A DNA stretch of 30,167 bases from Alphaproteobacteria bacterium UBA3760 (GCA_002371155.1 DFGC01000004.1:1-30167); one strand, 5' to 3'; positions 15,399 through 24,061 are shown, counted from the stretch's first letter. Made by a program: numbers and translations. Notes: generated by a model from the sequence alone, not told the origin.

Positions 15399-16127
15399 TT
15401 ATAATGCGCGCACAACACGACAAAACGATACACCTGAAACCGATGCGGCACCCGCACGAATCAAAACCCGGCGCAATTCAGAAAATGTCGCGCCCGATGT
15501 CATAACATCGTCAACCAACAATATATGTTTGCCACGAATTTTATCAGGACGCACCACCGTAAAAACACCACGAATATTTTCCGCGCGTTGGGCAGATGTT
15601 TTATGCCCCATATCTGGGCGATATTTACGACGCACAGAATCATAATCCAATTTTACACCCATGGCACGCGCAATCGGACGCGCCAATAATGTCGATTGGT
15701 TATATCCACGATGAAACAGTCGTCTCCACGCCAATGGCACCGGCATAACAATATCTATGTTCGATACATCAATATCACGCAAAGCCCAAATCATCGCGTT
15801 TGCCATAAATTTATAATATTTTATTTTGCCCGCATGTTTGAACGGCAACATCGCCTGTTTTGATGCATCATCATAAACGCATGCCGACCGTATCCAATCC
15901 AGTTCGTTTTTACCCGCCGCACACACAGGACATAAAACATCATCATCAAAATCATACCCGGGCACAAATGGATAACCACATCGCGCACAGTGTGGACCAT
16001 CAATCCAATTTATCGCCGTCCAACAATCCACACACAATTCCCCATGATGTGAAACACCCGCATTACACAGTGGACATGCGGGTGGGTAAATAAAATCCAA
16101 TATTTTACGAATAAAATTTTTATTCAT
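15399..16127 (-). CDS. comF: ComF-family phosphoribosyltransferase-like protein
   Basis: 242 residues. The N terminus holds four CxxC pairs, at Cys18/21, 32/35, 47/50 and 66/69, which should bind zinc as two ribbons. The rest is a type I phosphoribosyltransferase fold with MPVPLAWRRLFHRGYNQS and the PRPP-binding loop LVDDVMTSGAT (about 204-214). ComF/GntX proteins take part in DNA uptake or use of DNA as a nutrient; the reaction is not established. I chose the ATG at 16127, which overlaps the upstream stop in TAATG; a TTG two codons earlier is less likely. It is coupled to the OmpA-like gene. Confidence 0.93.
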   Translation of the reverse strand: MNKNFIRKILDFIYPPACPLCNAGVSHHGELCVDCWTAINWIDGPHCARCGYPFVPGYDFDDDVLCPVCAAGKNELDWIRSACVYDDASKQAMLPFKHAGKIKYYKFMANAMIWALRDIDVSNIDIVMPVPLAWRRLFHRGYNQSTLLARPIARAMGVKLDYDSVRRKYRPDMGHKTSAQRAENIRGVFTVVRPDKIRGKHILLVDDVMTSGATFSELRRVLIRAGAASVSGVSFCRVVRAL

Positions 16128-17359
16128 TACCAAGTCATACTTTTATATGTTTTGTTTGTTGTTTTTCCAAATTGATTTCTTTGTTGGCGTGTCAATGTTT
16201 CATATTGTGTACTGTCGATATTGCGCAAAACCAATGCGCCGTCATCTTCGCGATTTGATAACACCGGCAATATGCGTTGTTCTGGGACACCGGTATCACG
16301 CAAAACCTGTTCCACAATTGCCAGGCGGCGCGCCGTCAATTTACGATTATCCATATCGGTTGTTGCATCGTTTGGAATTAAAACCTGGACCGCGCGTTTT
16401 GGGTCGTTCACAACAATTCCTGCAAATGTGGTCAACAATGTATAATTATCACGCGACAATGCCGAATCGAAATCACGAAATCCAATTTTTATTTCAAACG
16501 GACGAATACCCGATGACATTTCAGATAAATTTCTTTCCGCGGTAAAACCCGCCGCCGCACGCACCGCCGGCGCATCATCATATTCGTCGGCATACACATC
16601 GCGCATCGCCGACAAATGTTTGTTTTCTGATAAAAATGTTTTACGAAATGCCTTGCGCAATTCGGACGGACTCAAATCCGCCAAACTGTCGGTTGCAGTG
16701 GATTTTTTATTTGTTGCCGGCACAGAATATTTTTCAACACTGCGCACCAAAACATCATCATCCATTGGAACAATCGTTCTGGAAATTTTTATTTCATCGG
16801 TATTTTCATCCGCAACACGCGCACGCACAACGCCACGCGATTGATTCACACTGTTTGTGGCACGACGTTGCAATTCAGATAATTTTGCAATTTGCGCGTC
16901 GATTTTCGCCATACGATTCATTGTTGATTCCAAATCATCGGCAACACTGCGCATTTCTTGGATATCATTTGCCGTAATCATATTTGATTCCAACGATTCG
17001 TCTGGCAATTCAAATTCATCATCATTGTTTAACACAACAAATTCATCCGCGCGTGGCATACGCAACGGCGCAACTCCAGATTCCGCCCACAAATTCGAAC
17101 TGGGCAAATTGGGCGACAACACATCAACATCAGTTTTTTTTGCGTTGTATTTTATATTCGTATTTTGTTTTTTTGCACCACGCGCAACAACGCGCTTGGC
17201 CGGTCCAACCGACACCGTTCCACGCGTCGTTTCATTATCACCGAACGCAGACCGCGCAGAAATCCCACCCCCAGAAATATTTACAGCCGGCAAATTCGCA
17301 GACGCAAACGCCGGTAAAACCGCGATAAAACCCAGTATCGATACAAGTGTTAAACGCAT
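16127..17359 (-). CDS. Exported protein with C-terminal OmpA-like domain
   Basis: 410 residues. Residues 1-20 are a signal peptide (MRLTLVSILGFIAVLPAFAS). The middle is basic and low-complexity, followed by a helical stretch (ADDLESTMNRMAKIDAQIAKL, about 140-160, possible coiled coil). The last ~130 residues resemble an OmpA-type peptidoglycan-binding domain: FAGIVVNDPKRAVQVLIPND, then DNRKLTARRLAIVEQVLRDTGVPEQRILPV, matching the usual "N..LS..RA..V...L...G....RI" helix. The acidic/Arg pair that binds diaminopimelate cannot be assigned with confidence. AAGGAAAGGAATT precedes the ATG. It heads a unit with the ComF-type gene. A periplasmic, wall-associated role is inference. Confidence 0.8.
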   Translation of the reverse strand: MRLTLVSILGFIAVLPAFASANLPAVNISGGGISARSAFGDNETTRGTVSVGPAKRVVARGAKKQNTNIKYNAKKTDVDVLSPNLPSSNLWAESGVAPLRMPRADEFVVLNNDDEFELPDESLESNMITANDIQEMRSVADDLESTMNRMAKIDAQIAKLSELQRRATNSVNQSRGVVRARVADENTDEIKISRTIVPMDDDVLVRSVEKYSVPATNKKSTATDSLADLSPSELRKAFRKTFLSENKHLSAMRDVYADEYDDAPAVRAAAGFTAERNLSEMSSGIRPFEIKIGFRDFDSALSRDNYTLLTTFAGIVVNDPKRAVQVLIPNDATTDMDNRKLTARRLAIVEQVLRDTGVPEQRILPVLSNREDDGALVLRNIDSTQYETLTRQQRNQFGKTTNKTYKSMTW

Positions 17360-17381
17360 AATTCCTTTCCTTCCGTTTTAT

Positions 17382-17411
17382 ATCATAGAACAAATTGCGA
17401 AATCCACGCAA
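17382..17411 (-). promoter_or_regulatory. Candidate promoter of the OmpA-like/comF unit
   Basis: Minus-strand TTGCGT (17406-17411), 18-base spacer and TATGAT (17382-17387), 22 bases before the ATG. Moderate match. Confidence 0.35.
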
Positions 17412-17426
17412 GCATAAAATACACAT

Positions 17427-17461
17427 AAAAAAATCCCCCGGATATTTTTTTTATCTGGGGG
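17427..17461 (-). terminator. Terminator of the efflux operon
   Basis: TATCTGGGGG (17452-17461) pairs with CCCCCGGATA (17435-17444), one G-U pair included. A seven-base T run follows on the minus strand. It lies directly after the RND stop codon. Confidence 0.9.
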
Positions 17462-17468
17462 ACGAATT

Positions 17469-20400
17469 TTATTTTTTGCGACGCGCAATTTTCGGTAAAC
17501 GGATATTCAGGTTTAGTTTCCGCCGCACCGCATTTCGCATATTTTCCATCGCAAAAAATATTGCCGGGGTCAATGTAAATGTTAAAACAAGACTTGCAAA
17601 CATGCCACCAATCATAACCGCCGCCATTCCGGTTTTCATGCCGTCCGCCGACCATAACTGGGGCAACATACCCGCCATAATCGCAATAGATGTCATCAAA
17701 ACCATATTGCGTTTTGCCATCAATTCTGTCCACAATGCATTAAATGGTTTTTCGCCGGCACGCACGCGTTTGACCGTTGGTTCCAAAACCAAAATGTTGT
17801 TATTCACAACCAAACCAACCAACATAACAAATGCCAACATCGCACCAACATTCATAGACGCCCCCGACAAAAACAGCAATATAAACACACCAATAAAACT
17901 GGTTATAATAGATGTCGCGATTGTCAACGGATGTGTCAAAGAATTCAGTATCGCCGCCAACAACATAAATGTTAAAACCGATGCCAAGATAAACGCCATA
18001 CCGATTTCACCGGTTGTTTCACTTTGTATTTCAGACATACCTGCAAATTTCGCACTGTATCCAGGACGAAAATCAATTTGTGCGATTTCAGATTCGATTT
18101 TTTGTTGCACAGGCCCAATCGTTGATTTACCGATATTGATGTCTATTTCGGTCACACGCGATTTATCCAAACGACTGATATTCGGGGTTGACGGGACATT
18201 TTGTATTTCACCCAATTCAGACAATGCAACCATACCGCGTGGTGAATTTACAAAAACACTGTTGAACATAAAATTCGTTTTGAACGGACGCGCAAATTCC
18301 AAAACGATTGGATATTCTTTGCCGTTTTCTTTGTATTTATACGAATCGTTTCCATATAACGCAGTGCGCAAAACCGAACCAGCATACGAATTTTTTATTC
18401 CCCATGCACTCATTTGTTCTTGGTTTGGAACAAAACGAATTTCGTTGTTTGGTTTTTGTTGTGCCAATACCGCACTTTGGACTTCGGGAATATTATTTAT
18501 GCGACGCACCAATTCGTTTGCGTATCCTTGGCGTAAATCATCATCATCGCCATAGACATTTAACACCATATCTGATGATATTCCCCCAGATGTCGATTCG
18601 CCCGCACGGATTTGGATTTCTGCATCAACAACCCCCGACAGATTTTTCAACATTTTTTGTGCCAATTTTTTATCAGAAATTCTGCGTTTGGTGTGGTCAA
18701 CCAAATTTGTTGTAATCGATATATTTTGCAATCCGCGTTCGCCGATTTTTACAACCGTCGATTCGACCTCGGGAAATTCGTGTAAAATTTTATCGATTTG
18801 TTCGGCAACCTGGGACGATTTTTCGTATGTTGCCCCCATTGGTGCCCGTACAGTTAAATTTATTTTATTCGCATCGGTTGATGGTTGAAATTCATTTCCA
18901 ACAAAACGCATCAACATCGTCGCGCACACAAAAACCAGAACACCAAACAAAATCACACGCCCCGGATGCGCAAATTGATAATCATACCATTTACGCAAAC
19001 GCGTTTGTTTTTCTTCTTTTTTGGTTTCGGTCGCATCTATTTTTTCGCGACGGTTATTTATACGCAAAAACTGGGCAATCATCATTGGTGTCAATGTGAA
19101 CGAAAACAGTAAAGACAACAAAGTCAAATACACGACTGTCATACCAAATTGAACCATAAATTCGCCGACAATTCCGCCCATAAATGCCAATGGTAAAAAC
19201 ACCACGACATTTGTTCCAACACCCGCCAACACCGATACGGCAACGCGTTTTGTTCCATCGATTGCCGCAGATTCCGGGGACGCGCCCGCCCGCATTTCTT
19301 GCAATGCCGATTCAATCAAAATAATCGCATTCGACACCAATGTTCCCAATGCCGAAGAATATGCCAACAATGTCATTGCGTTGATTGTAAATCCACTGAT
19401 ACTGACAAAGAACAAACCCGCGACCAACGATGCCGGAATCACAACGCCCGCGATAACGGTTGAACGCCAATTTTGTGTAAATAACAATAATATTATAACT
19501 GTAAATATAATACCCAACACAATTCCGTTTATCGTGTCATATGTTTCGTCCGCCACCGTAATAGATGAATCAGACACAATTTCCATTGTTGCACCGGGGT
19601 ATTTTTCCTGCATTTCGGCCTGTAATTCGGGCAACATTTTATGCAATGCGTTTGATATTTTTATTGCATTTCCATCAGATGCCTTGATAACAGATGCGAT
19701 AATAACATCTTGACCATTATATTTTGCGCCTTTATCAATATCACGCGCAGAATCATGCACCGTTGCAACATCAGACAATTTGAAATTTTGCCCTTCGGCG
19801 GTGACGATTTGCAAATCTTTGATTTCATCGACACTGGCAAATTCACCAACAAAACGAACATTTGATGACGCGGTGCCACTTTCGATTTTTCCACCCGGTA
19901 CATTCAGATTTTTATTTCCCAATGCAGATACAATATCAACAATCGTGACCCCGCGCGCCGACATTTCATCAGGCGACATTTCAATACGAATTGCGCGTTG
20001 CAATCCACCAAACACATTTACATTTGCGACACCTTTGACCGATGTGATTTTGTTCGATAATGTTTCGTCGGTGTATTCATACAAATCGCGCGCATTTGCG
20101 CCATAAATTGCAATATCAATCACCGATTGTTGTAATGGATTTAATTTTTCCACAACCGGTTGTTTCATGTCGTCTGGGAATTCAGATGACATTGCGTCAA
20201 TTTTCGATTTAACCTCGGACGCTTTATCATTGACATTTACCCCCAGGTTAAATTCCGCCATAACATATCCGCCGTTTTCATATGCCTGGGATGTGATTTT
20301 TTTTAATCCGGCAACTTCGGACATGGCATCTTCGGCCTTTTTCAATATTTGCGATTCAATTTCCGCAGGTGTTGCCCCCGGATACACAAACGATGCAGTC

Positions 20401-20528
20401 ACATACGGAAAATCCAATGACGGCGTGCGTTCAATATTCATATTGGAAAAAGAATAAAATCCCAACACCACCCAAAACAAAACAAACATAATTGTTGTGA
20501 TTGGTCTTTTGACAAAGAATTTCAACAT
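17469..20528 (-). CDS. RND-family efflux permease with altered proton-relay residues
   Basis: 1019 residues, the inner-membrane pump of an AcrB/HAE1-type tripartite exporter. It has the expected layout: an N-terminal helix (FFVKRPITTIMFVLFWVVLG), a periplasmic porter domain, TM2-6 (about 335-490), a linker, TM7, a second porter domain and TM8-12 (about 842-1000). In TM4 the AcrB Asp407-Asp408 pair is replaced by Ser399-Asn400 (LGTLVSNAIILIE). In TM10 Lys940 is replaced by Asn909 (VGLVVNNNILVLE). The codons are TCG and AAT and are unambiguous. Normal proton coupling through these residues seems impossible; transport may use other groups, or the pump may be degenerate, yet the frame is intact. 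It is last in marR-tolC-adaptor-RND, 18 bases after the adaptor, with GAGGGA before the ATG. Confidence 0.95.
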   Translation of the reverse strand: MLKFFVKRPITTIMFVLFWVVLGFYSFSNMNIERTPSLDFPYVTASFVYPGATPAEIESQILKKAEDAMSEVAGLKKITSQAYENGGYVMAEFNLGVNVNDKASEVKSKIDAMSSEFPDDMKQPVVEKLNPLQQSVIDIAIYGANARDLYEYTDETLSNKITSVKGVANVNVFGGLQRAIRIEMSPDEMSARGVTIVDIVSALGNKNLNVPGGKIESGTASSNVRFVGEFASVDEIKDLQIVTAEGQNFKLSDVATVHDSARDIDKGAKYNGQDVIIASVIKASDGNAIKISNALHKMLPELQAEMQEKYPGATMEIVSDSSITVADETYDTINGIVLGIIFTVIILLLFTQNWRSTVIAGVVIPASLVAGLFFVSISGFTINAMTLLAYSSALGTLVSNAIILIESALQEMRAGASPESAAIDGTKRVAVSVLAGVGTNVVVFLPLAFMGGIVGEFMVQFGMTVVYLTLLSLLFSFTLTPMMIAQFLRINNRREKIDATETKKEEKQTRLRKWYDYQFAHPGRVILFGVLVFVCATMLMRFVGNEFQPSTDANKINLTVRAPMGATYEKSSQVAEQIDKILHEFPEVESTVVKIGERGLQNISITTNLVDHTKRRISDKKLAQKMLKNLSGVVDAEIQIRAGESTSGGISSDMVLNVYGDDDDLRQGYANELVRRINNIPEVQSAVLAQQKPNNEIRFVPNQEQMSAWGIKNSYAGSVLRTALYGNDSYKYKENGKEYPIVLEFARPFKTNFMFNSVFVNSPRGMVALSELGEIQNVPSTPNISRLDKSRVTEIDINIGKSTIGPVQQKIESEIAQIDFRPGYSAKFAGMSEIQSETTGEIGMAFILASVLTFMLLAAILNSLTHPLTIATSIITSFIGVFILLFLSGASMNVGAMLAFVMLVGLVVNNNILVLEPTVKRVRAGEKPFNALWTELMAKRNMVLMTSIAIMAGMLPQLWSADGMKTGMAAVMIGGMFASLVLTFTLTPAIFFAMENMRNAVRRKLNLNIRLPKIARRKK

Positions 20529-20546
20529 TTTAATCCCTCACTTTAT

Positions 20547-21155
20547 TTATTTTGTTATGCGAACTTTTTCGCCGTCTGAAACATTTGATAAAATAATTAT
20601 GTCGCCATCGCGCAGGCCCTGGGTTATCAGTGCGGTATTTGCATCACTGTGCGCGACAATAACATGACGCAATGTGGCAACACCGTTTTCATATACATAA
20701 ACATTTCCATCAATCACCGCAGACACCGGCACAAAATAACCATTGCGCGTATATTCAACATATTGCAGTCCGTCCGACGCCCCAGATGTTTTTATCACAT
20801 ACATACCCGTATCCAGATTTATATTTTGTGATACAGAAACAATTTTTCCGTCCCCAACGCGTTGTCCAACACGAAACAGTCCCACGCGACCACCCGTCAC
20901 ATACGCGCGATTTTTTTCAATTGTTATTGGTTCCCGCAATGCGCCCGATGTATTTTCCGCCGTCATTGTTAAAACCGGTGTGCCGTTCGCATCAACATCA
21001 CGTGCGATATTAAAAACCTGTTGATTGTGTTGTATTACCAACATAACAATTCTGAATATAACCCAGAACGCCAATGCACACGCACAAACGATATAAATCC
21101 ATTTTTTTATTTTTGTTGGATTTTTTATTCTGAAAAATTTTATGATTCTATCCAT
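20547..21155 (-). CDS. Shortened periplasmic adaptor (membrane fusion protein) of the RND pump
   Basis: 202 residues, about half the usual length. A basic cytoplasmic start and one membrane helix (about 19-41) anchor it in the inner membrane. Then come a strand-rich segment with VGLFRVGQRVGDGKIVSVSQ, recalling a lipoyl or beta-barrel strand pattern, and a C-terminal part typical of the membrane-proximal domain: YFVPVSAVIDGNVYVYENG, then GLRDGDIIILSNVSDGEKVRI. The alpha-helical hairpin that contacts TolC in normal adaptors is absent. AGGTGA lies before the ATG, overlapping the tolC-like gene end by position, two bases after its stop. The place between TolC and RND genes supports the adaptor call. 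Confidence 0.8.
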   Translation of the reverse strand: MDRIIKFFRIKNPTKIKKWIYIVCACALAFWVIFRIVMLVIQHNQQVFNIARDVDANGTPVLTMTAENTSGALREPITIEKNRAYVTGGRVGLFRVGQRVGDGKIVSVSQNINLDTGMYVIKTSGASDGLQYVEYTRNGYFVPVSAVIDGNVYVYENGVATLRHVIVAHSDANTALITQGLRDGDIIILSNVSDGEKVRITK

Positions 21156-21157
21156 TT

Positions 21158-22489
21158 TTATTCACCTAACTTTTTAACAGATTCCGCAGACATTAAAATT
21201 TTATATTTTGCGTTCAACAACGCCATATCTAACTGATACAGACCGGACGCAACCTCGGACAATTCGACCGCAGATGTTTGACCGGCACCAAATCTTTCTT
21301 GGGAAAATTCGTATGCTTTGGCCGCCAAATCACGCGCATTTTTCATATTTTCCAGATTATCGCGCAAATGGTTATATTGGCGAATTGCGGTGCTGTATTG
21401 TTCGGTCGTCAATTTTTTTGCCTTGTCCAGGTCTTGACGTGCGGCCTCGGCATTCATGGCATCAACCGTTGCGTTGGCGCGATTTAATCCGCCGGTGAAA
21501 ATTGGAACCTGTAATGACAGTCCCCAATACGCCGATTGCGAGCCCGATTTATCAAACATATGTCCGACATCGTTTCCCATTGTTGTGAAATTATACGAAC
21601 CAACCGCCGCCAATGTTGGATATCCGTTTGCGCGTTCGGACGAAGCCTTGGCTTCGTACATATTTACCTGTTCTTGTAAAATATCCCATTGCAGGTTAGA
21701 TGACAATTTTTTTTCATCCAACGCGGCAAATTCCGATGGAAATTCATCCGTTAAATTTAATTTTTCATCAATATCGATACCGGCAAAAATTTTCAACATT
21801 CTGTGCGCGGTATCGCGATTAAATTCCGCATCAGATAAATTGATTTCTTTGGATGCGATATCTGTTTCAATTTTAACCAAATTGCCACGATTGGCGCGAC
21901 CCGTTGATGTCAGTTTTGATTTTGATGCGCGCGCGTTATCCAAATCTTTTTGTGCCAATTTTACAATTTCGTCGGTCATTTTCGCCGTCCAGTATAAATC
22001 AGCCGCACTGTATGCAACCTCGCGTCCGGTCAATTCTTTATTTTTTTCAGACATTTTTATCGCGCTGCGCGTGCTGTCAACGGCATTACCGATTTTTCCA
22101 AATGTATAAATTGGTTGAGTAATCGAAACACCCGCCATCAACAAATTATCAGGTATAACGATTTCAGATGTGTCTTGCCCCAGGCCTTGCAAAATACCGC
22201 CCAATTCCGGGGGCAATTTGATACCGTCGTTGCTGGTTGGGCGGGCAACATCAACCATATTCATATATGACGCGTTTGCGTTTATATTCACCCAACGATT
22301 CGCATTTACCGCGTCCAAAGAAGCCTGGGCCTTTTTCAGATTGGCCTCGGCCTTTTTAATATCATTCGATTCGGCAACAACTTTTTTAACCGCGTCATCC
22401 AATGACAAATCCATTGCAAACCCAGTATTCATAATCATTGTGCCGCATAATATTGCACCAAACATTTTTACACATTTTGATTTACGCAT
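21158..22489 (-). CDS. TolC-family outer-membrane efflux protein
   Basis: 443 residues from the ATG at 22489, which has GGAGG 6 bases upstream. Residues 1-25 form a signal peptide (MRKSKCVKMFGAILCGTMIM, then NTGFA). The mature part shows the two-fold helical repeat of TolC-like channels: LSLDDAVKKVVAESNDIKKAEANL and YTFGKIGNAVDSTRSAIKMSEK in the first half; WGLSLQVPIFTGGLNRANATVDAM and YEFSQERFGAGQTSAVELSEVA in the second. It forms the outer-membrane exit duct. It overlaps the marR stop by 8 bases. A GTG five codons earlier is possible but has no ribosome site. Confidence 0.93.
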   Translation of the reverse strand: MRKSKCVKMFGAILCGTMIMNTGFAMDLSLDDAVKKVVAESNDIKKAEANLKKAQASLDAVNANRWVNINANASYMNMVDVARPTSNDGIKLPPELGGILQGLGQDTSEIVIPDNLLMAGVSITQPIYTFGKIGNAVDSTRSAIKMSEKNKELTGREVAYSAADLYWTAKMTDEIVKLAQKDLDNARASKSKLTSTGRANRGNLVKIETDIASKEINLSDAEFNRDTAHRMLKIFAGIDIDEKLNLTDEFPSEFAALDEKKLSSNLQWDILQEQVNMYEAKASSERANGYPTLAAVGSYNFTTMGNDVGHMFDKSGSQSAYWGLSLQVPIFTGGLNRANATVDAMNAEAARQDLDKAKKLTTEQYSTAIRQYNHLRDNLENMKNARDLAAKAYEFSQERFGAGQTSAVELSEVASGLYQLDMALLNAKYKILMSAESVKKLGE

Positions 22490-22931
22490 TTTGTTCCTCC
22501 ACACGTGTTAAAATTTTGTTTATATATCCCAAACTTTGGGTCAATTTTTTTTCTTCGTCCGCAGTCAGACAACGGCAAAAATCAGCAATTGTTTGCAACA
22601 CCGCATTTTTGAATTGTGTTGCAACTTTATTTCCACGCGCCGTCAACGCATACCAAGTATTACGACGGTCCGATGCGTCAATTGTTCGCGAAACCAAACC
22701 TTCGGATTCCAATTTACGAAACATGATACACAGATTCGGTGTTGGCATACCTTGGCGACGGGCGATTTCTTTTAATTTTGATTTGCCAGAAACCATTAAA
22801 TCAACCAAAACAATCAATTGTTGGCGACTGTATCCAATGGTTTGCGACGGATATTGATGAATACGCGACAACAGGCGTTCAACAATCAACCCGTTTTCTT
22901 CTATCAAATTTATAAATTCTTGACGCGACAC
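22482..22931 (-). CDS. MarR-family repressor of the efflux operon
   Basis: 149 residues if started at the GTG at 22931, which follows GGGGG at a good distance. A longer frame from an ATG at 22961 would start inside the operator and has no ribosome site. The winged helix is clear: KSKLKEIARRQGMPTPNLCIMFRKLESEGLV, then SRTIDASDRRNTWYALTARG with the DRR wing. Flanking helices form the dimer interface. The gene leads marR-tolC-adaptor-RND, and a perfect inverted repeat overlaps its promoter, so autoregulation by binding there, relieved by a small-molecule ligand, is likely by analogy with MarR. Confidence 0.92.
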   Translation of the reverse strand: MSRQEFINLIEENGLIVERLLSRIHQYPSQTIGYSRQQLIVLVDLMVSGKSKLKEIARRQGMPTPNLCIMFRKLESEGLVSRTIDASDRRNTWYALTARGNKVATQFKNAVLQTIADFCRCLTADEEKKLTQSLGYINKILTRVEEQNA

Positions 22932-22955
22932 TGTTTTAACCCCCGTTGAAAAAAA

Positions 22956-23003
22956 AATCATTAAAAACTTTAATGATTATATATATAAACTTTTATTTTG
23001 CAA
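22956..23003 (-). promoter_or_regulatory. Efflux operon promoter with MarR-type operator
   Basis: Minus-strand -35 TTGCAA (22998-23003), 16-base spacer and perfect -10 TATAAT (22976-22981). A perfect 10-bp inverted repeat, AATCATTAAA (22956-22965) and TTTAATGATT (22969-22978) with a 3-base centre, covers the end of the -10 box and the start site. Size and position are those of a MarR dimer operator. Confidence 0.85.
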
Positions 23004-23089
23004 GTCATAATATAAAAAAATTTTCAATTTTATTTCTTGATTGTTGAAAAATTTATGGCATCGTAATTTTGTGCAAAATAAAAACACAC

Positions 23090-23117
23090 TTGATTGAATA
23101 TTTTGTTGTTGTATTAT
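23090..23117 (+). promoter_or_regulatory. Promoter of the kinase-like gene
   Basis: -35 TTGATT (23090-23095), 16-base spacer and -10 TATTAT (23112-23117). The start codon at 23132 is 14 bases after the -10 box, so the leader would be about 8 bases, with no ribosome site. Confidence 0.5.
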
Positions 23118-23131
23118 ATTGGTAATGACGG

Positions 23132-23893
23132 ATGGATGAATTGAAAATAAATTTCAGGACTTTTTTTGCGAATGCGATATGCGGAACAATTCCCGGAAAA
23201 CATCGGCGCGATATTGTGCGTATAAAAATAAAGTATCGGGAATATTTGCACAAATGTAAACAATTTGCCGTTGCGCATGCCGGGGGCGTGGCACGGCGGG
23301 TTAAAATCGATGTTGGGGCACGGTCGCACAACCTGATTTTATTGGTTGATAAATCGTGCGCGTTCAAATTTCCGTTGCATGAAAATGGTTATGAAAAATC
23401 TATGCGGGAAAAACGAATCGTGGACGCATTTAGTAAAATCAGCCCGATAAAAATACCCAAAATGGAAATTTTACAGTGGGGCGATATAACTGTGCGAAAA
23501 TATGAATTTGCCGATGGGGTTTTGCTGAAAAAACTACCGAAAAAAAGTGTTATGCAAAACTATGACAAAATCGCCCCACAAATCGCGAAATTTATTTTTA
23601 CGATTGGTAATTCCGACCCGGAACAAATTCGCGATATGAAGCCAAATAAAAACGATAAACCGGCATATATGCACGGGTGGTTTCATAACGATATTGCAGA
23701 AAACTTTACCATAGATAGAAATACATTTGATATTAAATATTTCATAGACTGGGAAGACGCGCAATTTACCGATTTCAAATTGGGTTTGATGTATATGCGA
23801 CGCAGTTGGGAAAAATCTGGGTTTACCGGATTATACGAACGCGTCATCCAAGAATACGATAAATTATATAAAAAAAGCCGCAAACAAAGTTGA
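23132..23893 (+). CDS. Kinase-like protein, possibly for cell-surface sugars
   Basis: 253 residues. The second half looks like an aminoglycoside-phosphotransferase/LPS-kinase fold. A candidate ATP-binding lysine is Lys79 in CAFKFPL, the catalytic loop is HNDIAEN (His185, Asp187, Asn191), and the metal-binding Asp206 is in IDWEDA. The catalytic loop is one residue shorter between Asp and Asn than the common HxDxxxxN form. The N terminus (ANAICGTIPGKHRRDIVRIK) recalls the start of some LPS and capsule enzymes, so sugar phosphorylation in the envelope is a guess. No signal peptide. An out-of-frame ATG six bases earlier opens a four-codon frame (23126-23140) overlapping the start. Its stop codon lies inside the -35 box of the tRNA-Glu promoter. 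Confidence 0.75.
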   Translation: MDELKINFRTFFANAICGTIPGKHRRDIVRIKIKYREYLHKCKQFAVAHAGGVARRVKIDVGARSHNLILLVDKSCAFKFPLHENGYEKSMREKRIVDAFSKISPIKIPKMEILQWGDITVRKYEFADGVLLKKLPKKSVMQNYDKIAPQIAKFIFTIGNSDPEQIRDMKPNKNDKPAYMHGWFHNDIAENFTIDRNTFDIKYFIDWEDAQFTDFKLGLMYMRRSWEKSGFTGLYERVIQEYDKLYKKSRKQS

Positions 23894-23918
23894 CATTTTG
23901 CCAAACATCGGGTATCGT
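23890..23918 (+). promoter_or_regulatory. tRNA-Glu promoter
   Basis: Perfect -35 TTGACA (23890-23895), 17-base spacer and -10 TATCGT (23913-23918), 20 bases before the tRNA. The -35 box overlaps the stop codon of the upstream gene. Confidence 0.75.
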
Positions 23919-23937
23919 TGTGTGGCGATGAATGAAT

Positions 23938-24013
23938 GCTCCCATCGTCTAGCGGTCCAGGACATCGGATTCTCATTCCGGCAACATGGGTTCGATTCCC
24001 ATTGGGAGTGCCA
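23938..24013 (+). tRNA. tRNA-Glu (CUC)
   Basis: A 76-base cloverleaf with encoded CCA. Acceptor GCTCCCA pairs with TGGGAGT (closing pair G-U); the discriminator is G, as expected for Glu. The anticodon stem TCGGA/TCCGG encloses loop TTCTCAT, giving anticodon CTC. T-loop TTCGATT is present. A CUC-reading isoacceptor normally supplements the main UUC tRNA-Glu. Confidence 0.96.
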
Positions 24014-24048
24014 TCCGTCTTTGCTAATGCAAAGCCGCGATTAGGTAT
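23998..24048 (+). repeat. Direct repeat copy 1 (tRNA-Glu 3' end plus hairpin)
   Basis: A 51-base unit covering the last 16 bases of tRNA-Glu and 35 bases downstream, including the hairpin CTTTGC-TAAT-GCAAAG and the motif CCGCGATT. It is repeated at 24206-24256 with 48 of 51 bases identical. Confidence 0.9.
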
Positions 24049-24061
24049 CACAAAAAAAATA

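Noticed and set aside
17395..18555. 386-residue plus-strand frame antisense to the RND gene
   Set aside because: The opposite strand encodes a convincing RND pump in the matching codon phase; this is a mirror frame.
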